Assembly (NCBI RefSeq): GCF_958298935.1
Contig: NC_084921.1
Span: 35,607,501 to 35,671,500, forward strand
Length of the DNA stretch: 64,000 bases
Direction: 5' to 3'
Origin: Phragmites australis
Lineage: Eukaryota; Streptophyta; Magnoliopsida; Poales; Poaceae
Both the position numbers and the translations under genes were made by a program. The notes under the pieces were generated by a model. The model did no database searches, was not told where the DNA came from, and worked only from the letters and a program-made list of their open reading frames with translations. Position 1 is the first letter of the stretch, and each line of letters opens with the position of its first letter. Shown here one piece after another: positions 1 through 10,960 of this stretch.

Positions 1-472
1 CACAAGCAACCAAACCGCCAAAAGCCAGCAGATATTCGGTCGATCGAATGGTTAGTTGACCGCAACATTTACCTGACGAAATGATCGATTCGTCAGCAAT
101 CAGCTGTCTTCGAATTCCAAAAGATAATTGATTCTTGGGGAGATCGAGGTTTTCTGCCTTGTCTCCCATTAGCCAGTAGCCATCCATCCTTTCATTTCGG
201 GTCAGCAGAGAACAAGGATTGATGCTGACCTGCTCTGCGAACAGTAACACTTGCATTCTGTTCTTCCCAACGTTTGGTCTGTACATTGGTGGATAAAAAT
301 TCTTGGACATGAAGCCTTAGAACTTCGGAGTCGTTTTTCTTTATATGGAAGAAGCTAAAGATGCAAGTCGATGGGGACGGATCACCTAAATTCGGATGCA
401 AAACGCCTCCATTCTGTCGCCTTTAAGCGAGCGCTCTTCAGCTCTTATGTCATTAACTGTTCTAGATGTGTG
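1..472. other. No gene recognised
   Basis: I see no supported gene here. It would contain the 3' untranslated region if the orphan exon that follows on the minus strand is real. Short open frames occur on both strands but none resembles a known family. Confidence 0.4.
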
Positions 473-645
473 TTACTCATTTGCCGGTACAGATTGCAGA
501 AGCATGCGACCGGCTTTCTCCCTCTGGTCCTTCTCACTAATCTGTATCAGACGCTTGACAGAGCAGTTAGGCAGCGACGTCAAGGAAACAGCCATCGAAC
601 AGTCAAGGAATTCCTCTGTGACCCGAAGATGACGTTGTATTATGA
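473..645 (-). CDS. Possible orphan terminal exon, unknown protein
   Basis: On the minus strand an open stretch begins after a possible acceptor AG (about 646-647) and ends at TAA (473-475), giving about 57 residues. The sequence looks protein-like. It has a Cys/Leu/Ser-rich first half, then a charged segment, RLIQISEKDQREKAGRMLL, that would form an amphipathic helix. I do not recognise the family. No partner exon is evident at higher coordinates, so it could be a captured or stranded exon rather than part of a working gene. Seen: the frame, the possible acceptor and the stop. Inferred: that it is coding at all. Confidence 0.28.
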
Positions 646-1099
646 CTTATATGAGCAAATAATTCATGGCTTCCGTCTTTCTTTAGAATAAGACTGCTGA
701 ATATCCCCGTGAAAGACCGATGCATACAAAATATTCATGTACAGCTGCAAAAACGAATGTTGCACAAAGACCAATCTGCAGTAATGCAAACTAGCAGAGT
801 GTTGAAATTCCTTGAGACGTAAGAGTACAACAGCAGAGGAACTGAGGAAGGACATTGGGTGAAGTGTCTGTTGGCGCAAGAAATGTCTTTAACAACAGAG
901 TGTGGTAAGAACCATCTCATGGGGTGGCTCAAGCTTGAAGAAGAAGTGGAGAGGAATAGAATGCCAAGAGTGATGAAAAAATTCTGATCCCTTGGCAAGA
1001 TGTTCATAGGTCAGTATTTATATTGCCATCTAGAGTGTAAGTGTATATGTGTATCCCTACGAGACTGGTAGAGGTACAAGTCGTCATTGTACAACTGGG
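646..1099. other. No gene recognised
   Basis: Moderately AT-rich DNA with open frames on the minus strand (about 735-1007) that I cannot assign to a family. No splice-consistent exon or repeat structure was found. Confidence 0.35.
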
Positions 1100-2060
1100 T
1101 CCTAGGGCTAGCCTGGTAAAACATTGTCCAAACCTGGGTCAACCTTCAACTACTCTAATAACATCACCTAACCGTGGCAGGGATCATGGTGGCAGGTGTG
1201 GCAGGTGGTCATAGTGCTTGGCTGGTAGCTACAGTGATGGCTCCGTCCATTTTGAACGGTCGGCCTCCAACAACTCCAACATTAAATGTCGATCACTTCG
1301 TTGCAGGTAGCTAGTGCCCCTCCCTCTCTATCAACCCTTTGTTGGGGGCCTCGTGCTCTCCTAGGGCTCCAAGAGGTTTGCGGCCCCTGATGCTCAGAGG
1401 CTCCAGAGGTCTATCCTTCGAGGCGACTCGGAGCTTAGGGCCTCTGAGGCGATGCAGAGCTTGGGGCCTCCAGAGGCCACGGCCGCCCGGTGGGCCAGAT
1501 CGGTGACCCCCTTGACTCTAGCTTTAGGGTCCTTGGGCTCGGAGCCCGAAGGTCGTCGGATGTCAGTGAGCGAAGCCAAGGAGCATCAGGGGCCCTTGGT
1601 GGCGACCCCCCAACAACAGCCCCTCGAGAGGGTGGCCTAGCGGAGTGACTGGCCCCCGTGGTCTTCAGAGCTGGGTCTCTGGTGATCCTTGGCTCCGTCG
1701 TTGGGCGCCCACGGCCTTCCAACGGTCTTGAGCCGATACAAGTGCCGGTCCAACGGTCGAGCCGAATCCCAAACGTCACCTGCAAGAGAGGGCTTTAAAT
1801 ACAACATGTAGTTAGTGGTGTAGTCATGTCACGCCAGGCAATAGTGAGACACGTGACGTCTCGGCGTTGGAGATGGGGAGCGTGCGCACGCCCCGATTAG
1901 GCAATAATATCCCCTTTGGTTTATAAAAAGGGGGTACCGGTTTAACGGCGGCCTCATCTGGCATCTCGATTCTCGTCTGCCTTTTACTCTCGTACGCGCG
2001 CCCGCCGGCCCTAGTGCTCCAAGCCTCCATCACCGGCGAGTTTTCTTTGCTGCCTCCCAA
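1100..2060 (+). mobile_element. Probable LTR/5' part of a Gypsy-type element
   Basis: GC-rich sequence with repeated short motifs such as GAGCTTAGGGCCTC and GAGCTTGGGGCCTC. A TATA-like box (TTTATAAAAAG, near 1920) is followed about 150 bp later by an ATG (2069) that opens a gag-like reading frame. This order (promoter, short leader, gag-like frame) fits the 5' end of an LTR retrotransposon. I could not define LTR termini, a primer-binding site or a matching second LTR, so the boundaries are approximate. Confidence 0.35.
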
Positions 2061-2068
2061 CAACTTCC

Positions 2069-2759
2069 ATGGTTCGCACAGGCGCCCGTGGCAGAACTAG
2101 TTCCCTAACGAGGGGCCGTGCACCATCTGTGGATCCTGTAGCAACGTCAGCAACCTCTGTCGCCGCCGCTCGTCCCACGGAATTGGCTTTTGCCGCCACT
2201 GCCATGGGCACATCAGCAGTGGTGGGGACATTGATGTGCGCATGCCGGCGGCATCCATGTCGGCGGTGACTCCTCCGCCGTTGCCCGGGCCACCGCCGGG
2301 GGTGTCACTCCACCACGCCAGCAAGAAATACCCTTGCTAACTAGCGTGGTGGGGGTATCTACCGTCACCGAGGCCGAGCTTAACCGGATGGTCGAGGAGT
2401 GGAAGATCCCTTCCAGATCCATCACTCAAGCCCCACGAGGGGGGGGGGGGGTCCTAGCACCGCGGGGCCATGAGACTGTGGTCTCAAGGCCTTCTTTGAC
2501 GCGGGCCTCGGCTTCCCGGCCGTACCGCTGCTCGAAGGGGTGCTCAGCCACTTTTACGTGAAGCTCCCCCAACTTTCGGCGAACACCATCGCCCGCTTGG
2601 CCATCTTTGAACGGGCCATGTGGGTGGAGAGCTACGAGGGGCGAGCGGAGCTCTTCGCCGCCATCCATGAAGTAAGCTGTCAACCGAAGACTCGGACGGA
2701 GGACGGGGAGACGAATGCTCTCGATTTTGGCAGCGTGAACTTCCAGCTCCGGCAAAGGC
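2069..2759 (+). pseudogene. Gag-like remnant, putative Gypsy-type transposon family
   Basis: Two separate frames carry pieces of one protein. EAELNRMVEEWKIPSR lies near 2361-2410. A second piece, running from LSHFYVKLPQL through ARLAIFERAM to YEGRAELFAAIHE, lies near 2540-2680. This pattern matches the plant 'putative gypsy type transposon' family (Pfam PF04195), the 5' gag-like protein of large grass Gypsy elements. The pieces are split by frameshifts and a run of ten G (about 2442-2451), so no intact protein is made. Around 2760 the sequence changes abruptly into site-2-protease exon sequence on the other strand, which marks a truncation or insertion junction. Family assignment is from memory of the motif pattern; the frame breaks are seen directly. 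Confidence 0.5.
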
Positions 2760-3654
2760 CATCAATTATTTGTAGCATGCGATGATGATAAATTTCCCTC
2801 TTTCTGTAAACAACCCAAAGAGTATGGCCTGGCATAGGAGACCTCAATCCATGACAAGCCTGGGATCAGAACAGGTACGAAGCAGTACTCATCCTGTCAG
2901 AATTGATCAAATAGATTTGTATCAAGCACAGTGGATAAATCATACAAAAGGATAACTTTCATTACAAGAAGGAATGGATTCCTCAGGATTTTTCCTAAAG
3001 ACACTAAATTCATTGTTACATTGTAGTACCAAGTAAAACTTTCAGGCCTCTTACCTGAAAACATGCACAACTACTTCCATCATCTTCAGTCTTCCGCCAT
3101 CCATTTCCACATTTTCGAAGCTTTACTACATCTTTTGCAATCAAGCAATATTTTCCCTCAACTTCCTTCTGGTCACTACCTCTGCCAGTCTTCTCAGAGA
3201 AAATGGCCGAGCTATTACAGATCATTTTTTCAAAGGCTATTAGTTCATCTGGGCAAGGCAGCTTGTCTCTTACCTGCCAGAGATTCTTGCTATCCACGAA
3301 TTGGGCACGCAATAACCCTTGCCGGAACTAGTGGCAATATATCTTTGAGAGCCTTCAAGGAACTCAGGACCATTGGTTTCCCTGCAGTATCTTGATCCAG
3401 CATATTGATCCATTCATCAGTTCTTGTTATTTTCACACCATCCACAGAGAGGATAACATCATGAGCAGAAAGGTATTCTGACAGAGGAGATGTTTGTGGG
3501 ATTCCCATGACCTGTTCTGACAGTCTTTTAGATTCTGAAGACTGCTAAGATCAAAATGATGTATAAAAAAGAAGCAGAGTTACCATAAGGCCATCGCCAT
3601 TCACATAGAGAGGATATAACACCACTGGAAGTAACGATGTCATCAGCTCACATA
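2760..3654 (-). pseudogene. Site-2 protease (S2P) pseudogene fragment, three exons
   Basis: Three minus-strand blocks match plant membrane-bound site-2 metalloprotease, the protease that cuts membrane-tethered transcription factors. Exon A (3654-3584) encodes a hydrophobic segment, LLPVVLYPLYVNGDGLM. Exon B (3511-3055) encodes the PDZ-like part (PLSEYLSAHDVILSVDG, then SKNLWQVRDKLPCPDEL, then CLIAKDVVKLRKCGNGW). Exon C (2893 to about 2760) encodes DEYCFVPVLIPG and SYARPYSLGC. Splice sites are kept (CAG|GTAAGA after exon B, TGACAG before exon C). Exon B is broken by at least two frameshifts: the GKGYCVPNSW stretch and the SKNLWQ stretch lie in different frames. The HExxH zinc-site exons and the final membrane segments are absent. 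Exon C runs into Gypsy sequence near 2760. This is a decayed, truncated gene copy. Confidence 0.7.
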
Positions 3655-4410
3655 CTGCACAGAGCTATAAAACATGAAATCATAACAGAAACCTGCAGAA
3701 CATCAACATGAATCTAGTAACATGCTTAGGTAGGATGACCAGATATACCAGAATATACCATTAAATTCCAGTCTTGAACTACGTCTAAGACTGCAAGTGT
3801 GGTTACAGAGTCTACAAACTCCCAATAATATCCTGTATTTTGATCCTCCTTTCCCTGGATCCATGTTAATAACTGTTTGTGTTTCTAGACATTGTTACAC
3901 ATCTCTAACCAAAGTTCAATGGTCAATTTCTAAACCAGCAATTGTTTCTATTTGGTTTGCGTACCACGAGGCTCTGATTTAGGCTACAGTCAACCAAAGG
4001 ATAGAAAAAGAAGGCAAAACCATCTCCTACATACTGGTATCAGTTTCTGATGTCCCAGCCAAACGAAATATTCCCTCTTTAGGCAATATACTCTCTGATG
4101 TATCCCATCAAATATTAACTTGTAGGAAAAATCATAATTACGACCTTAAGAGAAGATCGGCACATGCTTGTGTGGTGTAGGAGATAAGAGGTTAATTTCT
4201 ATATCTCAGCTCACATTTTTTAAAGTGGACATTCAGCGACCAATGGCATCTTAATGCCAAACCACATATAACTAATTGTTCTTGTTCCTTTTTTGTTGTC
4301 TCCATTATTGCCAGCAAACAAAATAGTTATGCACGTTTCTTTTGGTTTCGGCACTACAGTCCTGTATAGGTTAGCAAGAAGCACCACAGGTATCGGAAGT
4401 GGGATGTTGG
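3655..4410. other. No gene recognised
   Basis: Sequence upstream of the S2P fragment on the minus strand. I looked for the preceding S2P exons, including the metalloprotease motif region, and did not recognise them. Confidence 0.4.
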
Positions 4411-4419
4411 ACTCATGTA

Positions 4420-4490
4420 TGTAATATACATATATAAATATAAATATATATTTGTATCTATATAGATATATATATATAAACATAATATAT
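4420..4490. repeat. AT-rich TA microsatellite
   Basis: Imperfect runs of TATA, AAATAT and ATAGATATATATATATA make up a low-complexity tract. It has no coding value and is prone to replication slippage. Confidence 0.6.
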
Positions 4491-4718
4491 TAGTGGACAA
4501 TAGTTACGTTAGTAATATGAATGTAACAAAATTTGTTTTGTATGTTTTTGAGTTTTAGTTTTTTTCTCTTTGCACTTTAGATTGTTTTAGTTGATTTATC
4601 AATATAACTAATTTTCCTTTCACATTTTTCTGATATTTTTGATATGGTGACCCTATGGTGCCCATCCCGGAAGTATTCCGCCGAGTTGCTATGCATCACA
4701 CAGAATTTCTAGATATCT

Positions 4719-5015
4719 TGGGTAAATCTGAAACTGTTAGACAGCAAATTGCTGCAAATTGGAAACCACCGAAGGAGAACTTCTGTAAAATCAATACTGA
4801 TGGATTTTTCTCAGAGTTGCACAAAAAACGGAGGACGGGGTTTCATAATACAAGATTGCTCTGGTTATGTTATTGGAAGTGGAGCTGGGAACATTCATTT
4901 CCTGTGTTCTGGCACGACGAGGCTCCAGCTTCTATATCTTCTGTGGTAGCTTGCGATTCAGCAGCTATCTTAGTTTAAAGGAACACTTCCATTACCTTAA
5001 AAAAAAGAAAAAAAG
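4719..5015 (+). pseudogene. Non-LTR retrotransposon RNase H-like remnant with A-rich tail
   Basis: One frame gives NWKPPKENFCKINTDGFF and a second, shifted frame continues with GRGFIIQDCSGYVIGSGAG. Together they match the start of the RNase H-like domain (RVT_3 type) found at the C-terminus of plant LINE reverse transcriptases and related orphan proteins. The NTDG motif holds the first catalytic Asp. The domain is cut short after the second strand and frameshifted. An A-rich stretch (about 4999-5015) follows in the same orientation, consistent with a 5'-truncated LINE insertion. It could instead be a degenerate single-domain RVT_3 gene. Confidence 0.5.
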
Positions 5016-5814
5016 ACCCTCTATTAAAATTCTCACATTAATTAATTTAAAGCTCTTTTACGGTGATCCATACTACATAGAGGTAGGAGTTAGTATAAAT
5101 CTAATCTGATGATCCACATAATTGGATATTTTAGTAATTTGGCAATTTTGTTAAAATTACCCACCATGCTTTTGCTAATAGAAAGATGGACGTCGTAAAC
5201 GTCGGATCACTAACCCTAGCCGATGGGTAGCAAATGAACTCTCATACCGAATGCAGATTAAAATGTTAAAACAGCAATGAAATATTACTCTATTTAGAGA
5301 CATATAACTGTAGTTAATTATTTTCATGCCACGTATTTTTCTCTCTAAAATAACCTTAATACTAACATACTACTCACGTATACTACCTATATTACCGGTG
5401 AGAAATGAGTAGTATTTTAACTAATCTTGACCATTATACTCTAAAATAAGATAGCTCATATTAATTTTGGACCATCGTAAAATTTCTCCGTAATTCTCTT
5501 CTGCCAAAATAAGTTGATCTACTATAATTCTAAAAAAATTACTGTAATTTCGGAATCAAACACACGTGAATGAAAGATACAACTTCACTTATTCAGCTAA
5601 TCATGAATATGATAGCACTGTGACGAACACATCCAGGAATCGAGTTGGGCAAGTCCACTGATGCCTAGACACAACACATAAGTTCCTCGCAAAAATAAAA
5701 TAAAACACAATACAGACGCCGAACAAATCCAGCCTTGCCCACCGCCGTGCAGCCGGCCTGTCAACGTGCCGTCGCCCAAGCCCCTCCCCGCCACGAAGGC
5801 TTCCATAAACTAGA
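5016..5814. other. Intergenic, no gene; RNase 3' flank
   Basis: AT-rich intergenic DNA. The last 200 bases lie downstream of the RNase stop codon on the minus strand and would hold its 3' untranslated region. No repeat or gene was recognised. Confidence 0.45.
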
Positions 5815-6742
5815 TCAGAAGCTGGGCAGCTTCACCCTGTCGGTGCACTTGCTCCGCATCGGCAGCGTGCAGTCGATGAGCTCCTTCCCGTCGCGGTCAA
5901 CGCACTGGTACACCTGGAACAGCTGCGCCTCGCTAGACTCGTCCCGGTTGCACTCCAGGTTCACCGCGAACCCGGTGGCGTCGCTGATGGCGTCCCTGAT
6001 GCTGCTCAGGAAGTAGGTTCTGCTGTCCGACGGCACGATCCCGGCGCTCGCGAGGATGGCCGTCAGGTTGTGGCGCGACTTGAGCGCTAGCGCCGCCTCG
6101 AAGTAGTCGTGCTGGTCCAGGCCCGAGCAGGTGCCGTGCTTCCGCCACTCGTAGCTCCAGAACCTCATGCTTTGCCCGCCGTTCTTGCACGACAGCGACG
6201 GCCAGTTCCGGTCCAGCGGCTTCAGCAGGTCCTTGATCTCCAGTAGGCTCAGCGGGTTGTCGTCGTTGCAGTACTCCGGCCAGCACTTCTTCCGTGCCCC
6301 GACGATGGAGAACTCGGCGTCCGGCTCGCCGCCGGTCCTGCACACGGCGTAGTTGGGCCACAGGCCGTGGATGCCGAAGTCCGCCGCCGGCTTCCCGGTG
6401 CTCGGGAAGCAGCAACCCTGCTCCGTGTCGCAGAACGAGCCGGGCCACTGCGCACGCGCGTATACATTACACACATGCATGCATCGGAAAACGTTAGATT
6501 GAGTTCGTCGTCCAAGCTATGTCGCTATGCGTTCTGAAAAAATGCATGTACTATGCGTTCTGAAAAATATGCGTGCACCAACAAGAAAGTAATCTAGTGA
6601 TCGATGATCATAAGGCTAGCTGATAGATTCACCATGCATGCATCACCTGTTGAACAAGGTAGAAGAAATCGAACTCCTCCGCCGTGGACGAGACGGCGAG
6701 GACGAGAGAAAGCAGGAGCGCAAAGGAGAGCGCAAGCTTCAT
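5815..6742 (-). CDS. S-like ribonuclease, RNase T2 family, secreted
   Basis: Two exons, 6742-6647 and 6447-5815, join in phase 0 across a 199-bp GT–AG intron to give 242 aa. RNase T2 enzymes cut single-stranded RNA through 2',3'-cyclic phosphates; plant S-like members serve phosphate scavenging, senescence and defence. Exon 1 is a signal peptide (MKLALSFALLLSLVLAVSS) followed by the start of the mature protein (EEFDFFYLVQQ). Exon 2 opens with WPGSFCDT. The first active-site block is FGIHGLWPN with catalytic His59; the second is EWRKHGTC with Glu132, Lys135 and His136. Many cysteines for disulfides are present, and the length is normal for the family. I chose this start because it gives a signal peptide and lies about 80 bp below a TATA box. 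The extension of the exon 2 frame beyond 6447 is intron. It looks fully functional and probably enters the secretory pathway to the vacuole or apoplast. Confidence 0.93.
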
Positions 6743-6822
6743 CCTTGCCGGTATTAGAGATCGATCAGTGTTTCCTTCAATTGTGTTCGTGTTCAGTTGC
6801 AGTGATCGATCCGGACAACTGG

Positions 6823-6830
6823 TGTTTATA
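6823..6830 (-). promoter_or_regulatory. TATA box of the RNase T2 gene
   Basis: TATAAACA on the minus strand, about 81 bp upstream of the RNase ATG. That leaves roughly 50 bases of 5' leader if transcription starts 30 bases downstream. Confidence 0.65.
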
Positions 6831-6868
6831 ACGATGTATGCAAGTTATGGATCGGGCGCAGAAACAAC

Positions 6869-6921
6869 ATGCATAATGCATGCTTTTTTTAGATAAGAGG
6901 GGTTCATGCATGCATGTTGCA
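6869..6921 (-). promoter_or_regulatory. Cluster of RY-type CATGCA motifs upstream of RNase
   Basis: Several CATGCA/TGCATG motifs lie within about 50 bp, 40-90 bp upstream of the TATA box, including CATGCATGCATG. RY elements bind B3-domain factors of the ABI3/FUS3 type and are common in seed-expressed promoters. More such motifs occur near 6475-6485 and 6634-6643 inside the intron. The motifs are seen; a regulatory role is inferred. Confidence 0.35.
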
Positions 6922-7050
6922 AATGTATGTTCGTTGGCTTCCTTCACGTGGGGTGGGTGCAGGAACAATGAATCTGAGCCGATAATGCAATACAAAAAAC
7001 GTGTAGATTTTTGGCAATTTGGTGTCCAGTCTGCACAAAACTATGAATCT

Positions 7051-7256
7051 GTTTGGTATAGCTCTAGCTCCGAGATCCATGCTGAATTTAAGTTTATATG
7101 ATAAAATAAAATAGTTAAACTTTTATTTTTAATTTAAAATAAAAATCTGATAGCTCAACTAAATATCATCAATCCACCAACGACTCTAGATCTGAGATTT
7201 CTTGAAGTTAGGTTTAATCAGTTTAAAAAAATTTAAATCTGAAACTGTGCCAAACG
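7051..7256. mobile_element. Short MITE-like element
   Basis: The left end reads GTTTGGTATAGCTCTAGCTC. The reverse complement of the right end reads TCGTTTGGCACAGTTTCAG. These form imperfect terminal inverted repeats around about 200 bp of AT-rich, non-coding DNA. A clear target duplication was not resolved. A related-looking stretch lies at about 13410-13615. Confidence 0.4.
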
Positions 7257-8480
7257 ATACCTATATATCCCGGCTTGACGGCTTTCCCGATAATATTTCA
7301 TCTTTGTTAATCTCTCTGTTTACAGAGGGGTCCGTCTACTTCAAACTCGGGCATTTCTAGGTTGATCTTCACCCTAGTGTTTTGGGGCCTAAAAACACCC
7401 GGTTTTGTTCTGATTAAAAATCTGACACTCGACTTTCTAACCATCAGATTCTGAAAAAATGGCTCAGATCCGATGACAGTTTCAACTCTGATTTTGACTC
7501 AGATAACGACTCAACTTCAAATATGGGCTACTTTAACATTTTAGGGGCTACAAATAAAGGCCGATTTGAGGGTAAAAAAATCTGAAGATTAGATTGACTA
7601 AACTTAAATAAAGGCCGAACAAAAATTGATGAACAAAAAGCCCAAAATATCTGAAGTGACCCCAATACCGAACCAGAATTTTGCCCACCGGCACGACAAA
7701 CAGGCCCTACATGATCAAAATAGGCCTGCTTGGGCAGCTGAGTGTCGACAATGGATAAATTCAATTATACATAAACTTATTTAAAGTAAGAATATCTGAT
7801 TATATACAGGTGCGTATCGAACAGGAGGATATAAGATTTTATACAGGTTCAGATCTCTCTTAGGATAAAAACGTTACGTCATATTTTACGCTAATTATTC
7901 TGAGACAAAGACAATTATAATTGGGATATCTCTGGTTCTAATCCTAAGGATCCAGTGAGTTCTCTTGTATTATAAATCTTTAAACTCTTGTCAGATGAAT
8001 CTAATCATTGTATGACTCTGTTGTGAATCCCAATAGCTTGTTTCTGCTCCTATCCGACTAGACTTGCTTCATATTATTTATATAGCTTCTTGTTTTTTGG
8101 TTCAATGGCTCTCCCTTTGGCCTTGGATCTTTTCTTTGGATGCACCCCTCCTCTTCTTGTATAGTTGAGACTAAGAGACGTATCGTACTGGAAGTTTCTG
8201 AATATAATCTTCTTGGATTGTATTATTTACGAATATCTTGAAAACTCTTTCCTAATCCAGATATGGTTATATATAAAACACGATGGACTGCCTGGAATGC
8301 CTGGAATATCATCATGTCTTATTTACCTCATAGTGATTACAAAACCTATCCCTATCATATTGGATTAAAGATATGTATATGATGAATATTTATCTCTATG
8401 GTATATCGTATTTATAGTAAATCTTTTAAATATTAATGATTAATTCCCATGAGCACTAAACTCGCACACCCAATTGAATC
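7257..8480. other. Intergenic, nothing recognised
   Basis: AT-rich DNA with scattered short frames. No coding, RNA or transposon signature was found. Confidence 0.4.
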
Positions 8481-8484
8481 ACAA

Positions 8485-9110
8485 TGAACAGAAATTAAAC
8501 CCTAGCAGAAGAAAAAATGGAACAAACAACGAGCAAATCCAAGAAGAAACCAAGAACATCGGCAATATAGAACTCAAATCATGTGAATCGCAAGCAAGCA
8601 AACCCTATGAATCGAACTCAACTTGTTGTCTCCATCCATGAGCACGACGAAATGGGGAACACAACAAAGCAAACCACATGAATCAGATGAGCAATCGCGG
8701 CACACCAAACTGAATCGTACTGAATGGGAAATAAAACCTAGCAGAAGCAAAATTTGATAACGGAATAATTGTGACTTACATCCAGAGTATAAAGACTGCA
8801 GGTCCAGGAAATAACAGGGGGAGAGCAATAGTTCGTTACAGCCGGCATGTAGAAGGAACGAAATTAACAGCCTAGCTAACAGATATCAAGGTCACAACCA
8901 AGCTTATCCAAAGTTTCAGAGAGAGGAAGAACAAGGGTCGTCACAAAGACATCGAGCACAAGTCCTTAATAACAAGCAGAAGCAAAATGGAACCAAAAAC
9001 GAGCAAATCCAAGAATGAACCAACCACATCGACAATATAGAACTTCGATCCTATGAATCACAAGCAAGGAAACCCTAGAAATTTACCTCACTGTCTACAC
9101 CTAATCAGAC
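8485..9110. repeat. Diverged direct duplication, about 120 bp units
   Basis: The stretch around 8500-8620 (…ACGAGCAAATCCAAGAA… GGCAATATAGAAC… GAATCGCAAGCAAG… AAACCC) recurs near 8985-9090 with the same order of blocks (ACGAGCAAATCCAAGAA, GACAATATAGAAC, GAATCACAAGCAAG, AAACCC). AAACCCTAG occurs several times on the plus strand. The function is unknown. Confidence 0.45.
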
Positions 9111-10015
9111 CCGCAACAAATATCAGAAGAGGAATGGGAGAGCAAGCTACCATCACTGGAAACCCTAGAAATCCTCACCTCGCTCGTCTCCACCACAAAG
9201 AAGACGAAATGGCGAGCACCATGTGTCTGTGAAGTCAGAGGTGCGCATTAAATTGCGAGTGGTGCTTCATTGATTTGCAGTCGAACACTACAGCGATGAT
9301 ACTGTTCATATAAATATTGTAATGATGATATTGTTCATAAGTTTATTGTAACAACAAATTTTATCCATCGAACAGCTTGCAAAGAAGTGAAGTCACCATG
9401 ACTTCCTTCCCGTGAAGTCGGATAATCCCATTACCAACTCTACACCGTCATAACTCGGCGTGACTCCCACAAATCCAAACCAAAGAGCCAATGACACGTG
9501 GGGCCCACCCGTATCACTTTGCAACCTAATATGGGCCAAGGGAAAACCAAACAAAACGCAAAAGCCCGGCCCAAACCAGATCAAGCGAGCACTAGCCCAT
9601 GAACGTGTCACCGATCTCAAAGCAAAATAGACAGCCAGAAAATCGAGCACGGAAGGCTTAAAAAACGCTCGAGCGTTGTTTAGCTTTTCCGTTCTAGAGA
9701 CAGGATCACAGGACACAGAAAAATTGTCTGCTTCTGCCCTTGATCAATTCAAATACTACCAATTAACAAGAAGCACAAAAGTTTTCAAAGACAGAGGGGA
9801 CGAACAAAGTACAACCTGTTCTTGCTCAGCACGGGGCCCTTTGAAGAGTTGTGAGCAAGCAATACGGCCCCAGCCTGATCAATCGTCCGTCCATCTGCAT
9901 GCCCCTATGATAAGATTAGAATGATGGGCTGTTTATGGACAAACTTCCTGAAGTCTTGGCTACCCCCCCCCCCCCCTCTTCTGGCATCACAAGCAACATA
10001 AGTTGTTGGATTTTT
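9111..10015. other. Intergenic, with a poly-C tract
   Basis: No gene recognised. A run of 14 C lies at about 9963-9976 and is followed by TCTTCTGG. Such runs are unstable and often misassembled. Confidence 0.4.
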
Positions 10016-10019
10016 TTTC

Positions 10020-10960
10020 TCAAAAACAACTCTTGATTCTTTTTTCTCTCATCGTTTGCAACGAGTTGCAGTTGTGATGTGACCAAGGCTGCAACCGTAT
10101 CAATTCCACAACTCAGTGTTCGAGATGTCTATGTGTCACATTATTTTCAGTTTGAGAAGATGTCAAAATTGAGTCAAATTTAGAGAATTTCAGCATGCAG
10201 AATATACATATTTATAAATCTGGTGAAGTCTTCTTTCTAATGGATCTAATGGTGCATGATTTGAAGTATTCTATGAAGAGATGCTATTTTGAACGAAGAC
10301 TGCACGAGCTGTCAAAAATATTGCGCGAGAGTTTGCAAAGATAATGAATCCGTGGGTTATATGGCATACTTGCGTAAATCCATGTGGTTTCAAGAATTTC
10401 CAAAGGATTGAAAGGCTTCCATATCTAGTTCTACATGTATTTGGATGCAATTTATATAAAGAAACAAAAGATATGAAGAGTTGAAGTCAATTCGGATTCG
10501 GTTTGTCACAGCTAGATATGCATTGAGTAAAAAGTCTATAAAATGAGTAAATGGAATCTGTTTTGGACGTGCGAATAGTCGCTGGAAAGCTTACTTCAAT
10601 ACCCACGTGATAGTTCTGGTCCGAGCTTTAATTTCCTTCTGGATGCATCACAATTGGAGCAACAATCCGACAGTTATACAATTAGGTTTTCTATTTTTTT
10701 TAGTCCATGTAATCTTTCGATTTTGTTTCCTATTTTACATGTTGTGGAGTCTTTACATAATGTTAAGGTCACATCCATGTAAGGGGAGAGTTGATTATGA
10801 ATTGAGTTATGCCATGATGGCTTTAGGTTAGACCCATGTTATCGAGTTTGCAAGTTCTTGTTAAAAACTTTGCATCCACCGAGCAAAACTATGTGTGTTT
10901 GTTCTTAGTTTGTGGATCAAGATAGTTCTTGGGTTGCAGGCTAAATCCTTGTGATTCTTC
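10020..10960. repeat. Unidentified, possibly retrotransposon-derived
   Basis: Long non-coding stretch without a conserved frame. Its composition is reminiscent of grass LTR sequence, but I could not find LTR ends, target duplications or a primer-binding site. This is a weak inference. Confidence 0.22.

Noticed and set aside
1394..1785. Open frames of 61-116 codons on both strands
   Set aside because: They overlap each other in repeated GGCCTC-rich, LTR-like sequence and match no family.
5933..6515. Several long open frames on both strands over the RNase gene
   Set aside because: They are shadows of a GC-rich exon; only the frame with HGLWP and KHGTC motifs and a matching signal-peptide exon is real.
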